Positions 17,159 to 26,412 are shown, counted from the stretch's first letter. The stretch is 64,000 bases of DNA from Chitinophagaceae bacterium (GCA_014379965.1 JACMKU010000211.1:16658-80657), one strand, 5' to 3'. Notes: a model not told the origin generated them from the sequence alone. A program made the numbers and translations.

Positions 17159-18130
17159 TTAATTGCCTACAGCGGGTTTGGTTTTTAATTGGGTTTCTGA
17201 ATTCTTAATTACTTCCAGGGACGATTCTTTTTTCCCGGGAATCGGGTTAGAATCAACCCAGAAATTTTCAAACGATGCATTCCACTGATGCTTCCATCGC
17301 CGGTGACTCCATAGATACAGTGAAGGCTGTAAGCGGATATTTTCCTCCACATGTGCTACATACCGCCTGATGAGTTCCCCGTCCGGCAACTCCCTGGGTT
17401 TTTCCGCCAGCATGAAATAATCAAAATAATAATGACCTCTCTTTTTACGGGTAGTCGTCATCATCAATACAGGTATGTTCAAAATACGGGCAAACTTCTC
17501 AGGACCTTTTAGGAATACTGCAGGCTGGTTCATGAAGTAGAGCCAGTATCCGGTGTCAGCATTCGGAGGACTTTGGTCGCCACCCAGGGCTAGTAAATAC
17601 TTTTTTCCGCGCCATGGCAGGATCGCGCGTGCCATGTCGGACGCAGGCAATTGCGGATTGCCCCACCTTGCCCGCACCCGTACCAGCAACTTATTCATCA
17701 GTTCACTGCTTTGAGGCAGATAGACAGTTAAAAAGGTATATGGTTGGCTGATGCCGGTATACAGTGTCATGATCTCCCAATTGAAGAAATGACCAAGGTT
17801 CACCTGCACACCTGTTTCCTTCTTATGCAATTCGTGGAAGATGTCGAAGTTGCCGCTGATTCTTTTGCGCAAGGAAGCTTTGCTAATGGAAAGAAGCTTT
17901 ACCGTTTCAATCCAGTTGTCCATGAAATTGCGATAGAACTGGCGGGCAATCGACCTCAATTCCTTGTCATTCTTTTCAGGAAACGCGTTCCTGAGGTTTT
18001 GCATCACTACGTTCTTGCGGTAACCTGTGAGATAGTATATTATCACGAAGAATACATCCGCGATACCATACAAAATGAAAAACGGGAGCAGGGACACCAA
18101 ATAAAGCAATCCAAAAACCACATAGTACAT
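17159..18130 (-). CDS. LpxL/HtrB-like lipid A acyltransferase (paralogue 1)
   Basis: This 323-residue protein has the same architecture as its downstream neighbour: hydrophobic N-terminus (FGLLYLVSLLPFFILYGIAD), catalytic GHFFNWE, LALGGDQSPPNADTGYW and C-terminal LWSHRRWKH. It carries an extra polar tail of about 25 residues. Two adjacent copies suggest that one adds each secondary acyl chain of a penta- or hexa-acyl lipid A, or that they differ in chain preference; which does which cannot be told from sequence. It is probably co-transcribed from nadB. Confidence 0.88.
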   Translation of the reverse strand: MYYVVFGLLYLVSLLPFFILYGIADVFFVIIYYLTGYRKNVVMQNLRNAFPEKNDKELRSIARQFYRNFMDNWIETVKLLSISKASLRKRISGNFDIFHELHKKETGVQVNLGHFFNWEIMTLYTGISQPYTFLTVYLPQSSELMNKLLVRVRARWGNPQLPASDMARAILPWRGKKYLLALGGDQSPPNADTGYWLYFMNQPAVFLKGPEKFARILNIPVLMMTTTRKKRGHYYFDYFMLAEKPRELPDGELIRRYVAHVEENIRLQPSLYLWSHRRWKHQWNASFENFWVDSNPIPGKKESSLEVIKNSETQLKTKPAVGN

Positions 18131-18147
18131 GACAGCAAAGATAAAAG

Positions 18148-19749
18148 CTATAACACAATGTTTTGAACCATCGCACTCTTGGATGGGTAGTCGGTATTGT
18201 AGTGAAGTCCGCGACTTTCCTTTCGGAAGGCGGCACCTTTTACGATCAGGTAGCCAACAGATATCAGGTTCCTGAGTTCAAGAAGTTGAAGTGAGATGGA
18301 TGTGTTTTGATATAGTTGTTCCGTTTCCTCCCAAAGTAGATCGAGTCGCCGCAGGGCGCGCTGAAGACGTACGTCGTTCCTTACGATGCCCACGTAATCG
18401 CTCATGACGAGCTGGAGTTCTTTTAGGCTCTGGGTGATCAGGATCATTTCTTTGGGCTCACTCGTTCCTTTCGCATTCCAGTCGGGGATGGCATCGTTGA
18501 ATGAAAGCGCGTGGACAATATTGACGGCGTCGGTATAACAGCGATGAGCGAATACCATTGCTTCAAGCAATGAATTACTTGCGAGACGATTCGCTCCGTG
18601 TAGTCCAGTACTCGCACATTCGCCACACACGAAAAGGTGTTTGATCGAACTCCTTCCCCATTCATCGGTTTTGATCCCACCACAACTGTAATGAGCGGCA
18701 GGTGTGACGGGTATCATATTCCTGGTTATGTCGATGCCTACCGAGAGGCATTTCTCATATATATTGGGGAAATGCTCAACGAATTTTTCCTTGGTGAAAT
18801 GCCGGCAGTCCAACCAGACGTGTTCGTTACCGGTCCTTTTCATCTCGCTGTCTATCGCTCTCGCAACGATATCGCGTGGTGCGAGGTCCTTGCGATCATC
18901 ATATCTTTCCATGAATGCTTCACCCTCTTTATTACGAAGTATGCCACCGTCGCCACGCACAGCTTCGGTGATGAGGAATGCCTGTCCTTTCATTCCAGGT
19001 TCATAAAGGGCCGTGGGATGAAACTGGATAAATTCCATATTCTCGATTCGTCCTTTCGCCCGGTATACCATGGCTATGCCATCGCCAGTGGCGATCGAGG
19101 GATTCGTCGTGGTACGATATACCTGCCCGTTGCCTCCAGTTGCCAGTAAAGTGATCTTCGCAAGGATCTTCTCTACCTGGGTAGTATTCGAGTTTAAGAC
19201 GTATACGCCATAGCACTCTATGTCGGGAGTTGCCTTTGTGACCAGGTACCCCATGTGGTGCTGCGTGATGATGTCTATCACGAAGCAATGCTTGACGATA
19301 GTAATGTTCGACTGCCTCGCCACCGCATCCAGCAGTGCACGCTCCATCTCCCACCCAGTAATATCCTTGTGATGTATGATCCGAAACTCGGAGTGCCCGC
19401 CTTCCTTTCCAAGCTTATAGTCTCCGTCCTGCTCCTTGTCGAACCTCGCACCCCATTCGATAAGCTCCCTCACCCTGTCCGGCCCTTCTTTAACGACTAT
19501 CTCAACTACATTGCGATTGCACAATCCATCTCCGGCTATAAGTGTATCCTCGATATGTTTTTCAAAGCTATCATTCTCCAGATCATTGACTACGGCTACT
19601 CCACCCTGGGCATATTTAGTATTGGTCTCATCGGCCGCGGCTTTTGTCATCACCAATACTTTCTTTTCTGGATAGTAGCGGGCGACCTTTAGAGCATAGG
19701 TCAGCCCCGCAATACCCGATCCGATAACAAGAAAATCTGTCTTTTGCAT
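18148..19749 (-). CDS. nadB: L-aspartate oxidase
   Basis: This 533-residue flavoprotein begins with the FAD-binding GSGIAGL (8-14). TKYAQGGVAVV, EGGHSEFRIIHHKDITGWE, HPTALYEP, TEAVRGDGGILRN, TPAAHYSCGG and HGANRLASNSLLEAMVFAHR are the conserved blocks of NadB and fumarate-reductase-type flavoproteins. NadB oxidises L-aspartate to iminoaspartate, the first step of de novo NAD synthesis; nadA and nadC are not in this window. The length is normal for the family. The two acyltransferase genes follow at once on the same strand. Confidence 0.96.
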   Translation of the reverse strand: MQKTDFLVIGSGIAGLTYALKVARYYPEKKVLVMTKAAADETNTKYAQGGVAVVNDLENDSFEKHIEDTLIAGDGLCNRNVVEIVVKEGPDRVRELIEWGARFDKEQDGDYKLGKEGGHSEFRIIHHKDITGWEMERALLDAVARQSNITIVKHCFVIDIITQHHMGYLVTKATPDIECYGVYVLNSNTTQVEKILAKITLLATGGNGQVYRTTTNPSIATGDGIAMVYRAKGRIENMEFIQFHPTALYEPGMKGQAFLITEAVRGDGGILRNKEGEAFMERYDDRKDLAPRDIVARAIDSEMKRTGNEHVWLDCRHFTKEKFVEHFPNIYEKCLSVGIDITRNMIPVTPAAHYSCGGIKTDEWGRSSIKHLFVCGECASTGLHGANRLASNSLLEAMVFAHRCYTDAVNIVHALSFNDAIPDWNAKGTSEPKEMILITQSLKELQLVMSDYVGIVRNDVRLQRALRRLDLLWEETEQLYQNTSISLQLLELRNLISVGYLIVKGAAFRKESRGLHYNTDYPSKSAMVQNIVL

Positions 19750-19898
19750 TCATTCAATTTTAACCGGTGTTCATATGTCACGGATCTTTTGGACGGCCGA
19801 TCCATTCGGAACAAACCTACGAGTGAAGCATTTTAACCACATTGGCACATAGGTACATAGGTTGTCACACAGATATTCAATATTAAGACTCCCCACCC

Positions 19899-19970
19899 CA
19901 CTAGCCAATCCCTACTAGCCACTCGCCAACTTACTAGCCACTCGCCAACTTACTAGCCACTCGCTACTTC
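19899..19970. repeat. Tandem 19-bp repeat ACTAGCCACTCGCCAACTT, about three copies
   Basis: The unit splits into shorter words (actagcc, actcgcc, aactt). It forms direct repeats only, with no inverted arm found. It runs over the stop codon and last four residues of the YhhN gene. A smaller patch at about 19842-19861 repeats acatagg. Confidence 0.88.
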
Positions 19971-20651
19971 CTCAAAATTACTCTTCATATTGATATACCT
20001 GGCCGCGCCTTCGACGATAATAAACTGGGCGGCCGCGTAAGTAAGCATAATAAGTATGGACGCCATTTCGAAAGGGCGGTAAAATTTATCGATAGCGAGT
20101 ATTGAATCTGAAATCACGAAGAGAAGTGCACCGGTCATTAGGAGGCGTCCTATGTTCTTTGCCGCCATGAAAGGCATGTGCATAGCTAAGAGGAACATGA
20201 AACTAATGACGATTCCATAGATACGGACTGGTACTTTCATATCTAGAAGGTGTGGAGACAGGAAATACATTAGTGTGGCATAGTACACCGCAACAATGAC
20301 TAAGAGCCAGGGATTGCTCTTAATATTCTCGCCTACTCGTAATTGATGAAAGAAGATGATATAGAAAACATGCGCAAGCAGGAAGGACGAAAGTCCAAGT
20401 ATGAAGAAAATCGAATCCCTTCCCTGGAACATTAATAATATATCGCCCACCCAGGAAAAGAAGAGTGCCAGTGCTACCCATTTTATCAAGGATGAGCGGC
20501 TGCGACCGACACACGAAAAAAAATATACACCCAGCGTGAGGATGATCAATGGCTTTGTGACTTGCTGCAAAAGAAGATGGCCGGCGGCGATGGCCGTGAG
20601 ATGTGCAATGACGACAGCCATGAAGATAATCATCCAGAGCTTTCTGTTCAC
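19953..20651 (-). CDS. YhhN-family membrane protein (lysoplasmalogenase-like)
   Basis: This 232-residue protein has about eight membrane helices and the conserved blocks of the YhhN/TMEM86 family: TKPLIILTL, FFSWVGDILLM and LLFVISDSILA, whose aspartates are thought to be catalytic. Characterised members cleave the vinyl-ether bond of lysoplasmalogens; the activity of this one is unproven. It begins 10 bp after ispG and is probably co-transcribed with it. The C-terminal VASG and the TAG are written in the sequence of the repeat at 19899. Confidence 0.87.
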   Translation of the reverse strand: MNRKLWMIIFMAVVIAHLTAIAAGHLLLQQVTKPLIILTLGVYFFSCVGRSRSSLIKWVALALFFSWVGDILLMFQGRDSIFFILGLSSFLLAHVFYIIFFHQLRVGENIKSNPWLLVIVAVYYATLMYFLSPHLLDMKVPVRIYGIVISFMFLLAMHMPFMAAKNIGRLLMTGALLFVISDSILAIDKFYRPFEMASILIMLTYAAAQFIIVEGAARYINMKSNFEEVASG

Positions 20652-20661
20652 TTGAAGAGGT

Positions 20662-22704
20662 TTAGGTGGCGGGTTCTACCCAGGCGGCATTTTCCTTAAG
20701 AAGGTTGATGAGTTCATCTACTGCTACATCGCTATTCACGTTTCTCTTCATTACGTCCTTTCCGCGATACAGTGTGATCTTTCCCGGGCCACTCCCCACA
20801 TATCCGAAATCCGCATCGGCCATTTCACCAGGTCCATTCACGATGCAGCCCATGATGGCTATCTTAACGCCCTTGAGATGATGAGTAACCGCCCGTATCC
20901 TGGCAGTTGTCTCCTGTAGGTCGAACAGCGTCCTTCCGCAACTGGGACAACTAATATATTCCGTCTTGGATATCCTGGTTCGTGTCGCCTGCAGGATATT
21001 AAAAGCAGTATTATTGATGAACTGTTCTACACTTTGGTTTTGGAGGTAATTCCTTCCTGAAGCATTTACTGAACCGTTGCCTGAGCCTATCGATTGATAA
21101 GCGGCGGATGTCATGCCCAGGCAGACTCCATCACCGAATCCATCGAGCAGCAGGCCACCAGTCTCGGTTGCAAAATGTATCAGGTGTTCATCCGCCGTCT
21201 GTGCCGAACTGTCGGTGATCAGTATGACGGGGTTCTTTATACTCTTCTCCACGAGAGTGATCATCATGCGGCGTACCGATGACAATGCATTCTTATTGGT
21301 ACTACTCAGGCAAATAACTACTGTCGGGTCATTCAGCTGGTCAAGGTAGGGTGATTCGATGCCATTATTGTAACAATCCACCATCACGAAATTCAGGTGG
21401 TCACTCTTCAACGATGCATCAACAAAACCACTATCCTGGAAGATGGGGAAAAATTTTGTTTTATCTGAAGCCGCCTGCCAGGTATCGGGATAGACAATCA
21501 CTTTGAGTGTACCCGGCAATTGAAGATCGGGTAACATATGGCCGGTAAAAATATAATCAGCGGCAGCATCGCTTATTGTCCACTTATCCGTGACTATATC
21601 ATAGGTGTAGCCAACACTTTGCAGACTCTCGGTGGTGATCGTATCCAACTTGCTAAGGTCTGCTATGACAACCGGCACATGTTTGCCGCCTATGTTATCG
21701 ACGGGCAATGACTCCCTCCGTTGATAGTGGAAAGGATCATAATAAATTCCACCACGAGGTAGGGACGGCGCGCGCGGATTTTCCTGGGACATGGTAAATA
21801 GCTTTCCTGATTCCTGGCTATTTTGCTCGTATCGTTTGACGATATCCCTACAGACGGGAATTTCAAGTTCTGGATCTTCAGTAAGTGAAACGCGAATAGT
21901 GTCCCCTAGCCCATCTTCCATCAGGGAGCCGATGCCTATCGCGCTCTTTATCCTTCCATCTTCCCCATCGCCCGCTTCGGTCACGCCAAGATGCAATGGA
22001 TAACACTCGCCGAATTCATCCGCCATCGTCTTTACCAACAATCGATAAGCCTGTACCATCACCTGCGGGTTACTGGCCTTCATGCTCAACACGATGTTGT
22101 GATAAGTTTCTGCCCTGGCAATGCGGAGGAACTCCATTGCACTTTCCACCATTCCCATCGGGGTGTCCCCATATCGGCTCATGATCCTGTCGCTGAGCGA
22201 ACCATGATTGGTACCGATACGCATGGCAGTACCATATTCCTTACATATTTTGACCAGGGGAGTAAATCGTTCGCGAATGCGATCGATCTCTTCCGCATAA
22301 TCCATATCCGAATATTCGATTAGTTCGAATTTCTTCTTGTCTACGTAATTTCCCGGATTGACCCTGACCTTCTCGACGATTCGTGCCGCAATCTCGGCGG
22401 CATTCGGGGTGAAATGGATGTCTGCAACCAGTGGCGCCGTATATCCTCGCCTGCGCAATTCATTTTTAATATTCAAGAGGTTCTCCGCCTCCGTCCTCGA
22501 TGGAGCGGTGATGCGCACGAGCTCGGACCCTGCTTCGATGCAGCGAATACTCTGCTCCACCGTACCCATAGTATCCATGGTATCGGTGGTGGTCATCGTC
22601 TGGATCCTGATGGGATGGAAATTACCAAGCAATAGGTCTCCAACCCTTACCTCTCTTGTTGTAAGACGTTTGTATTCAGTAAGTGATTCGGAGTATAGCT
22701 GCAT
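20662..22704 (-). CDS. ispG: 4-hydroxy-3-methylbut-2-enyl-diphosphate synthase, long form
   Basis: IspG (GcpE) makes HMBPP from MEcPP in the MEP isoprenoid pathway using a [4Fe-4S] cluster. This is the long form (680 residues) typical of Bacteroidota and plants: an N-terminal TIM barrel (VGDLLLGNFHPIRIQTMTTT to about 290), a middle insertion domain and the C-terminal cluster domain with CPSCGRTLFDL and GCIVNGPGEMADADFGYVG, giving the three cysteines and the glutamate ligand. The ATG at 22704 (MQLYSESLTEY) is chosen over one ten codons upstream because a TAnnTTTG box at 22732-22739 would place transcription start after the upstream ATG. Confidence 0.95.
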   Translation of the reverse strand: MQLYSESLTEYKRLTTREVRVGDLLLGNFHPIRIQTMTTTDTMDTMGTVEQSIRCIEAGSELVRITAPSRTEAENLLNIKNELRRRGYTAPLVADIHFTPNAAEIAARIVEKVRVNPGNYVDKKKFELIEYSDMDYAEEIDRIRERFTPLVKICKEYGTAMRIGTNHGSLSDRIMSRYGDTPMGMVESAMEFLRIARAETYHNIVLSMKASNPQVMVQAYRLLVKTMADEFGECYPLHLGVTEAGDGEDGRIKSAIGIGSLMEDGLGDTIRVSLTEDPELEIPVCRDIVKRYEQNSQESGKLFTMSQENPRAPSLPRGGIYYDPFHYQRRESLPVDNIGGKHVPVVIADLSKLDTITTESLQSVGYTYDIVTDKWTISDAAADYIFTGHMLPDLQLPGTLKVIVYPDTWQAASDKTKFFPIFQDSGFVDASLKSDHLNFVMVDCYNNGIESPYLDQLNDPTVVICLSSTNKNALSSVRRMMITLVEKSIKNPVILITDSSAQTADEHLIHFATETGGLLLDGFGDGVCLGMTSAAYQSIGSGNGSVNASGRNYLQNQSVEQFINNTAFNILQATRTRISKTEYISCPSCGRTLFDLQETTARIRAVTHHLKGVKIAIMGCIVNGPGEMADADFGYVGSGPGKITLYRGKDVMKRNVNSDVAVDELINLLKENAAWVEPAT

Positions 22705-22731
22705 GTTCAGTGTGCCGTGATGATAATGCGG

Positions 22732-22739
22732 CAAAGTTA
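22732..22739 (-). promoter_or_regulatory. TAnnTTTG -7 element for ispG-yhhN
   Basis: Read on the minus strand, TAACTTTG matches TAnnTTTG exactly. Expected transcription start near 22727 decides the ispG start at 22704. Confidence 0.6.
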
Positions 22740-22765
22740 ACGAAGATTAGCCTGATAAGAATTCA

Positions 22766-23383
22766 TTACCAGTCCTTCTGACCTCCAGTGGATTTGGTCT
22801 TTTGTTTCTGCATTTTCTCTTGCAAATCCTTTTCTTTCTGCTCGAGCAGCTTGAGTTTCTGATCCGCTTCCTTCTGGTTCATTTTCGGCTGTTGCTTCTT
22901 ATCCTGTTTTTGTTGTTGTTTCTTCTTCTGGTCTTCCTTTTTCTGAGGATTCTTCTTTTTTAACTCCAACAACGCTTTCTGTAAGTTTTCCCTTGCCTGC
23001 TTGTCGTTGGGATCCTGGCGAAGAGCGTTCTTATAAGCATCGATACTTTCCTCGAGCTTTTTCTGGTTTGACAGGATCGCGCCTTTGTTGTAGTATGACT
23101 TTGCTTTCTCGCCACTTTCACTGGTCTTAACCGCAAGTTCCTCGAAGGAGCGAATAGCCTCATCGGGCTTTGCAAGACGATAAGCTGTACTCGCCCTGTT
23201 GAATCGCGCCGCCTTGTTCTCAGGATCTTTGGCAATGGCCTCGTCGTAGGCAGATGCTGCAGGTTCATACTGCTGCCTCTTATAAAGTTCGTTTCCTTTT
23301 TGGATGGCTACCTCGGGTGCCTGGGCAAACGCTGCCATCGGAAGGCAAATGCAAAGTAATAATATGAGTGAGAAGTTTTTCAA
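22766..23383 (-). CDS. batC: BatC-like TPR protein
   Basis: This 205-residue protein has a signal peptide (LLLCICLPMAAFAQ) and three TPR-like repeats (about 22-145; motifs GNELYKRQQYEPAASAYDEA and YYNKGAILSNQKKLEESIDA). A very basic, glutamine- and lysine-rich low-complexity tail (about 150-205) follows, probably coiled coil. Its start overlaps the end of the VWA gene by ATGA. The pair matches the bat (Bacteroides aerotolerance) operon layout, in which VWA proteins BatA/B and TPR proteins BatC/E act in the cell envelope under oxidative stress. The biochemical function is not established. Confidence 0.85.
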   Translation of the reverse strand: MKNFSLILLLCICLPMAAFAQAPEVAIQKGNELYKRQQYEPAASAYDEAIAKDPENKAARFNRASTAYRLAKPDEAIRSFEELAVKTSESGEKAKSYYNKGAILSNQKKLEESIDAYKNALRQDPNDKQARENLQKALLELKKKNPQKKEDQKKKQQQKQDKKQQPKMNQKEADQKLKLLEQKEKDLQEKMQKQKTKSTGGQKDW

Positions 23384-24381
23384 GCTGCCAATTTTTTTCT
23401 TTCAGGAATAAATGCTTCCACGATCAGTAGAATAAGCATGGCACCTGCAAACCACCAGTAAAACGTTTTGAAATTCATGAGCGATACATCACCGAACGCT
23501 CTGGTCTCTATCTGTGACAATTGATTTTTCACTATCCTCACCGCATCATCACTGCTTTGAAGGCGGACATATACACCACGGGTGTTTTCAGCGAGCATCT
23601 TCAATTCGTTTTCATTCAGCCTTGATATCACCGGGTTCCCCGCGTCATCTTTCTTATTCTCCCCGGTCGCCGGGTCTACTATGTATCCACCTTCGGGTGA
23701 ACCAACTCCTACAGTATTGATCATTAGCCCCTGGTCGGCTAGCTCGGCAGACGTCTGTATCGCCTCTTCGTCGTGATCTTCGCCATCAGAGATCAATACT
23801 ACGGCTTTGAATCGTCTCTCCGCAGTGTTAAACGCGTTTGCACTCATTTTTAACGCGTCGTTGATAACTGTACCCTGCTGCGGCACGGCATCAGTACTTG
23901 CCGATGATACATACATCTGGGCGGCCCCATGATCGGTGCTTAGAGGCATTTGCATATAAGCCTTACCTGCAAACCAAACAAGGCCTATTCTGTCGTCTGG
24001 CAGCGCATTGATCAGCTTGCTGACAAATTGCTTCGCCCGGTCGATGCGACTGGGTTGAAGGTCTGTGGCAAGCATGCTCTTACTGACATCCAGGGCGACT
24101 ACGACGTCGATACCCTTCCTGATGATCCCATCTGGACCGCCAGGTTTCCGAAGGTTCATCACTGCAACTACACCTGCACCGACGGCAAGAAGAATGAGTA
24201 AGAATTTTAGAGTAAATAATCGCGGAGAGAAATTGGCCGTCATCTCCTTCACAAGGTTCTTATCCCCCATCCTTTTGACGACACGCTTTTTCCATTGAAG
24301 CAGGAATATAAATAAAAGGATAAACAGGGGAACTGCTGCGAGCAGCCAAACGAACTCGATATGTTGGAATTGGAATTTCAA
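23380..24381 (-). CDS. batB: BatB-like von Willebrand A membrane protein
   Basis: This 333-residue protein has two N-terminal membrane segments (about 10-28 and 57-76), a VWA domain with a complete MIDAS (VVALDVSKSM, a T in the loop near QGTVIND, and ISDGEDHDEE) and a C-terminal membrane segment ending in a basic tail. This topology, a periplasmic or cytoplasmic VWA held between helices, is that of BatA/BatB. Only one VWA gene is present, so BatA must be elsewhere or absent. It overlaps batC by four bases. Confidence 0.88.
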   Translation of the reverse strand: MKFQFQHIEFVWLLAAVPLFILLFIFLLQWKKRVVKRMGDKNLVKEMTANFSPRLFTLKFLLILLAVGAGVVAVMNLRKPGGPDGIIRKGIDVVVALDVSKSMLATDLQPSRIDRAKQFVSKLINALPDDRIGLVWFAGKAYMQMPLSTDHGAAQMYVSSASTDAVPQQGTVINDALKMSANAFNTAERRFKAVVLISDGEDHDEEAIQTSAELADQGLMINTVGVGSPEGGYIVDPATGENKKDDAGNPVISRLNENELKMLAENTRGVYVRLQSSDDAVRIVKNQLSQIETRAFGDVSLMNFKTFYWWFAGAMLILLIVEAFIPERKKLAA

Positions 24382-24488
24382 AATATTTGGATGACAGGGC
24401 TAATATTCAACAATTAAACCAAATGATCACAATTTGATATAAATTATCCCGCGGAAAACTACTGTTTTCCAATATCAATGCGGCATGT

Positions 24489-25301
24489 CTACATTTTCCC
24501 TTCCAGAAAACCGAGGTGTTTAAGTATGTCTTTGAGCATCTTCAACCTAACGCCCCACATATCATAATTTCTATCTGGCGATTCTATGTTTAGGACAAAG
24601 AAATATGGATGATTATTCTCCTCCACCCAGCCAACTACCCAACCAATAGAATGCTGATTCTCCGTAAAGCCCCATCCGGTCTTGTACCCGAGCCGATAAT
24701 TTGTATTGTTTTCAAACAACATTGCCCTTTTCACCATCTCCTGGTATACTCTATGAAAAGGAAGTTGTCCGAAGTATAATCTCTTCACAAGTCCAAGCTG
24801 CTCATCAGGTGTAATCTTAAGATTATTATTCAGCCAGAAAGAATCAACGGATCCTTTGATCTGTCTCGTTCCGTACTTGAGTGAATCGAGCCAAAATTGC
24901 ATCGTGTCACGTCCAATGCGGCGGGCTACCTCCTGGTAATAGTTTACGGCCGACACCCTGAAAGCCTTGAACATTGTAAGGTCCTGGTTCCAATCCTCGG
25001 AGAAACGTTTAATGCCATCCCACTTGATCACCATGCTGTCGTTGGTAATCTTGCCCGTTTGCAGACCAATGAGGGAGTTGACAATCTTAAAGGTTGATGC
25101 AGGGAGATAGCTGCTGTCGCGATACCTGGCGAGATTGTGCACAGTAAACTTTCCTGTTCCGTTGTCCATCAACGCGAAGGTTCCTTCGACCTTGTTGTCG
25201 TCGAAATAGCGCTTCAGGCTCTCGTCAGTCTTCACGTTGTTAAGCGAGCAAGAGCTGAATAGGAACCATAGACAAGGAAGGAAATAGACGGCGAATCTCA
25301 T
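24489..25301 (-). CDS. Class D (OXA-type) beta-lactamase, lipoprotein form
   Basis: The protein has 270 residues with a lipobox (FLFSSC, Cys18). Class D motifs are in order: STFK (69-72, nucleophile Ser69 and the lysine that is normally carbamylated), SAV (117-119), YGT at the YGN position (143-145), FWL (155-157) and KTG (207-209). The YGN asparagine is replaced by threonine, but the other catalytic residues are intact. The start at 25301 is fixed by a promoter at 25315-25348; the longer frame to 25388 runs into the repeat and is spurious. The GC and codon style resemble the neighbours, so this looks like a resident chromosomal gene. Substrate range, or a non-lactamase role, cannot be read from sequence. 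Confidence 0.92.
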   Translation of the reverse strand: MRFAVYFLPCLWFLFSSCSLNNVKTDESLKRYFDDNKVEGTFALMDNGTGKFTVHNLARYRDSSYLPASTFKIVNSLIGLQTGKITNDSMVIKWDGIKRFSEDWNQDLTMFKAFRVSAVNYYQEVARRIGRDTMQFWLDSLKYGTRQIKGSVDSFWLNNNLKITPDEQLGLVKRLYFGQLPFHRVYQEMVKRAMLFENNTNYRLGYKTGWGFTENQHSIGWVVGWVEENNHPYFFVLNIESPDRNYDMWGVRLKMLKDILKHLGFLEGKM

Positions 25302-25314
25302 GAGGGATTTTTCC

Positions 25315-25348
25315 CAAAGGTAATCGCTGTAGAAATGTAGAATGCAAA
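25315..25348 (-). promoter_or_regulatory. Promoter of the beta-lactamase gene
   Basis: On the minus strand TTTG (25348-25345) is followed after 22 bp by TACCTTTG (25322-25315), an exact TAnnTTTG. The leader to the ATG at 25301 would be about 8-10 bases. Confidence 0.7.
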
Positions 25349-25357
25349 TTGTCGGGA

Positions 25358-25458
25358 GGTCCGGAAGTCCGGAAGACCGAAAGACCACTCCTATACTTTA
25401 AACATTCTTCAAAGTTAGGAACAGGTCTTTCGGACTTTCGGTCTTCCGGACTTTCGGT
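25358..25458. repeat. Inverted repeat of GTCTTTCGGA/GTCCGGAA words
   Basis: The left arm 25358-25386 pairs with 25424-25458. The right arm carries one extra 8-bp unit (cggacttt), otherwise the match is near perfect. The spacer is about 37 bp. It lies between the 5' end of the beta-lactamase gene and the small lipoprotein gene. Confidence 0.9.
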
Positions 25459-25473
25459 TTTGCAGTCGCCTTT

Positions 25474-25602
25474 TTAGAGGTAGAATCCGCCTCGCTGTTT
25501 GTAATGCTTATTACCTTGACAGTCTCTCTTGACGGATGCACATGATGATAGCATAAACAATACGGTTGCGCTTACAATGAAGCACAAAATGAACTTCTTC
25601 AT
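25474..25602 (-). CDS. Small lipoprotein, 42 residues
   Basis: ATG at 25602 opens a frame of 42 codons plus TAA. The product starts MKKFILCFIVSATVLF and has a clear lipobox, MLSSC (Cys21). The mature peptide of 22 residues is basic and polar (CASVKRDCQGNKHYKQRGGF, then YL). The signal sequence is textbook and the frame is closed on both sides, which argues for a real gene in spite of its size. Its function is unknown. It reads away from the gene at 25822 and towards the beta-lactamase. Confidence 0.7.
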   Translation of the reverse strand: MKKFILCFIVSATVLFMLSSCASVKRDCQGNKHYKQRGGFYL

Positions 25603-25821
25603 TTCTTAGTTTTTTCGGGTCCAATAAATTGTTAGGGAGATTTCAGAGGAAGTCGGTAGAGTTAGGCCATCAAAGGAGAAAACGAAAGTAATAATCAGAT
25701 ATTGTTTTTCATAACTTCAGTCAATATATTTCATAAATAATATGTAAAAACCTGTAGGGTTCTTTTTTATCGTAAAAACACGAATTTTTATACATTTATA
25801 TTCTAAACAAAACCTCTTGCC

Positions 25822-26412
25822 ATGAAACAGCACATTCTCCTCCTGATGATGTTTACATATATTCTCACTTCCTGTGGAAATAATAAGAAAACTGTTGAGG
25901 CTACCAGTGAAGATGGAAAGACTACAGTCACTGCGGATGTGAGCAAGTCTGACCAGGTAACCGAAGAAATGAAGAAGCAGACCGAAGAGCTGCAAAAATT
26001 ACCTCCTTTGAACCTCGAAGAATTGAAGGCACTCTTACCCGAACAACTTATGGGCGCAAAGCGCTCCAATTTCCAGGCTACGTCTGCAACAGGTACCGGA
26101 CTTGCAACGGCTGAATATGCATTAAACGATACTACTAACGTACAGGTAAACATATGGGACTGCGGTGGCCCAGGCGGAGCGGGTATTTATAGCAGCCAGT
26201 ATCTGGGCATGTTCAACTTTCAATCTGAGAGTGATAACGAATACACCAAGACCATCGAATTCCAGGGAAACAAGGCAATCGAGCATTGCGAAAAGGCAGG
26301 CACTCGTTGTACGCTTACCTATTTCACCAGCCCTCGTTACATGGTTGTGCTAGAGGGCAACAACATTCATCCGGATGGGTTGAAGCAGGCTGCGGGGGAA
26401 TTGAAGCTGTGA
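25822..26412 (+). CDS. Lipoprotein of unknown function
   Basis: This 196-residue protein has a signal peptide and lipobox (YILTSC, Cys17), a charged linker rich in K, E and T, and a folded C-terminal domain of about 130 residues starting near LPPLNLEELKALLPEQLMGAK. Two cysteines in EHCEKAGTRC could form a disulfide. I do not recognise the family. The segment around residues 65-85 (LLPEQLMGAKRSNFQATSATG) looks like a ligand or partner-binding module seen in Bacteroidota periplasmic proteins. The stop TGA lies in the first heptads of the repeat that follows. Confidence 0.8.
   Translation: MKQHILLLMMFTYILTSCGNNKKTVEATSEDGKTTVTADVSKSDQVTEEMKKQTEELQKLPPLNLEELKALLPEQLMGAKRSNFQATSATGTGLATAEYALNDTTNVQVNIWDCGGPGGAGIYSSQYLGMFNFQSESDNEYTKTIEFQGNKAIEHCEKAGTRCTLTYFTSPRYMVVLEGNNIHPDGLKQAAGELKL

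Noticed and set aside
25302..25388. N-terminal extension of the beta-lactamase by 29 residues
   Set aside because: The extension crosses a promoter and the GTCCGGAA repeat. The ATG at 25301 gives a proper lipoprotein signal.
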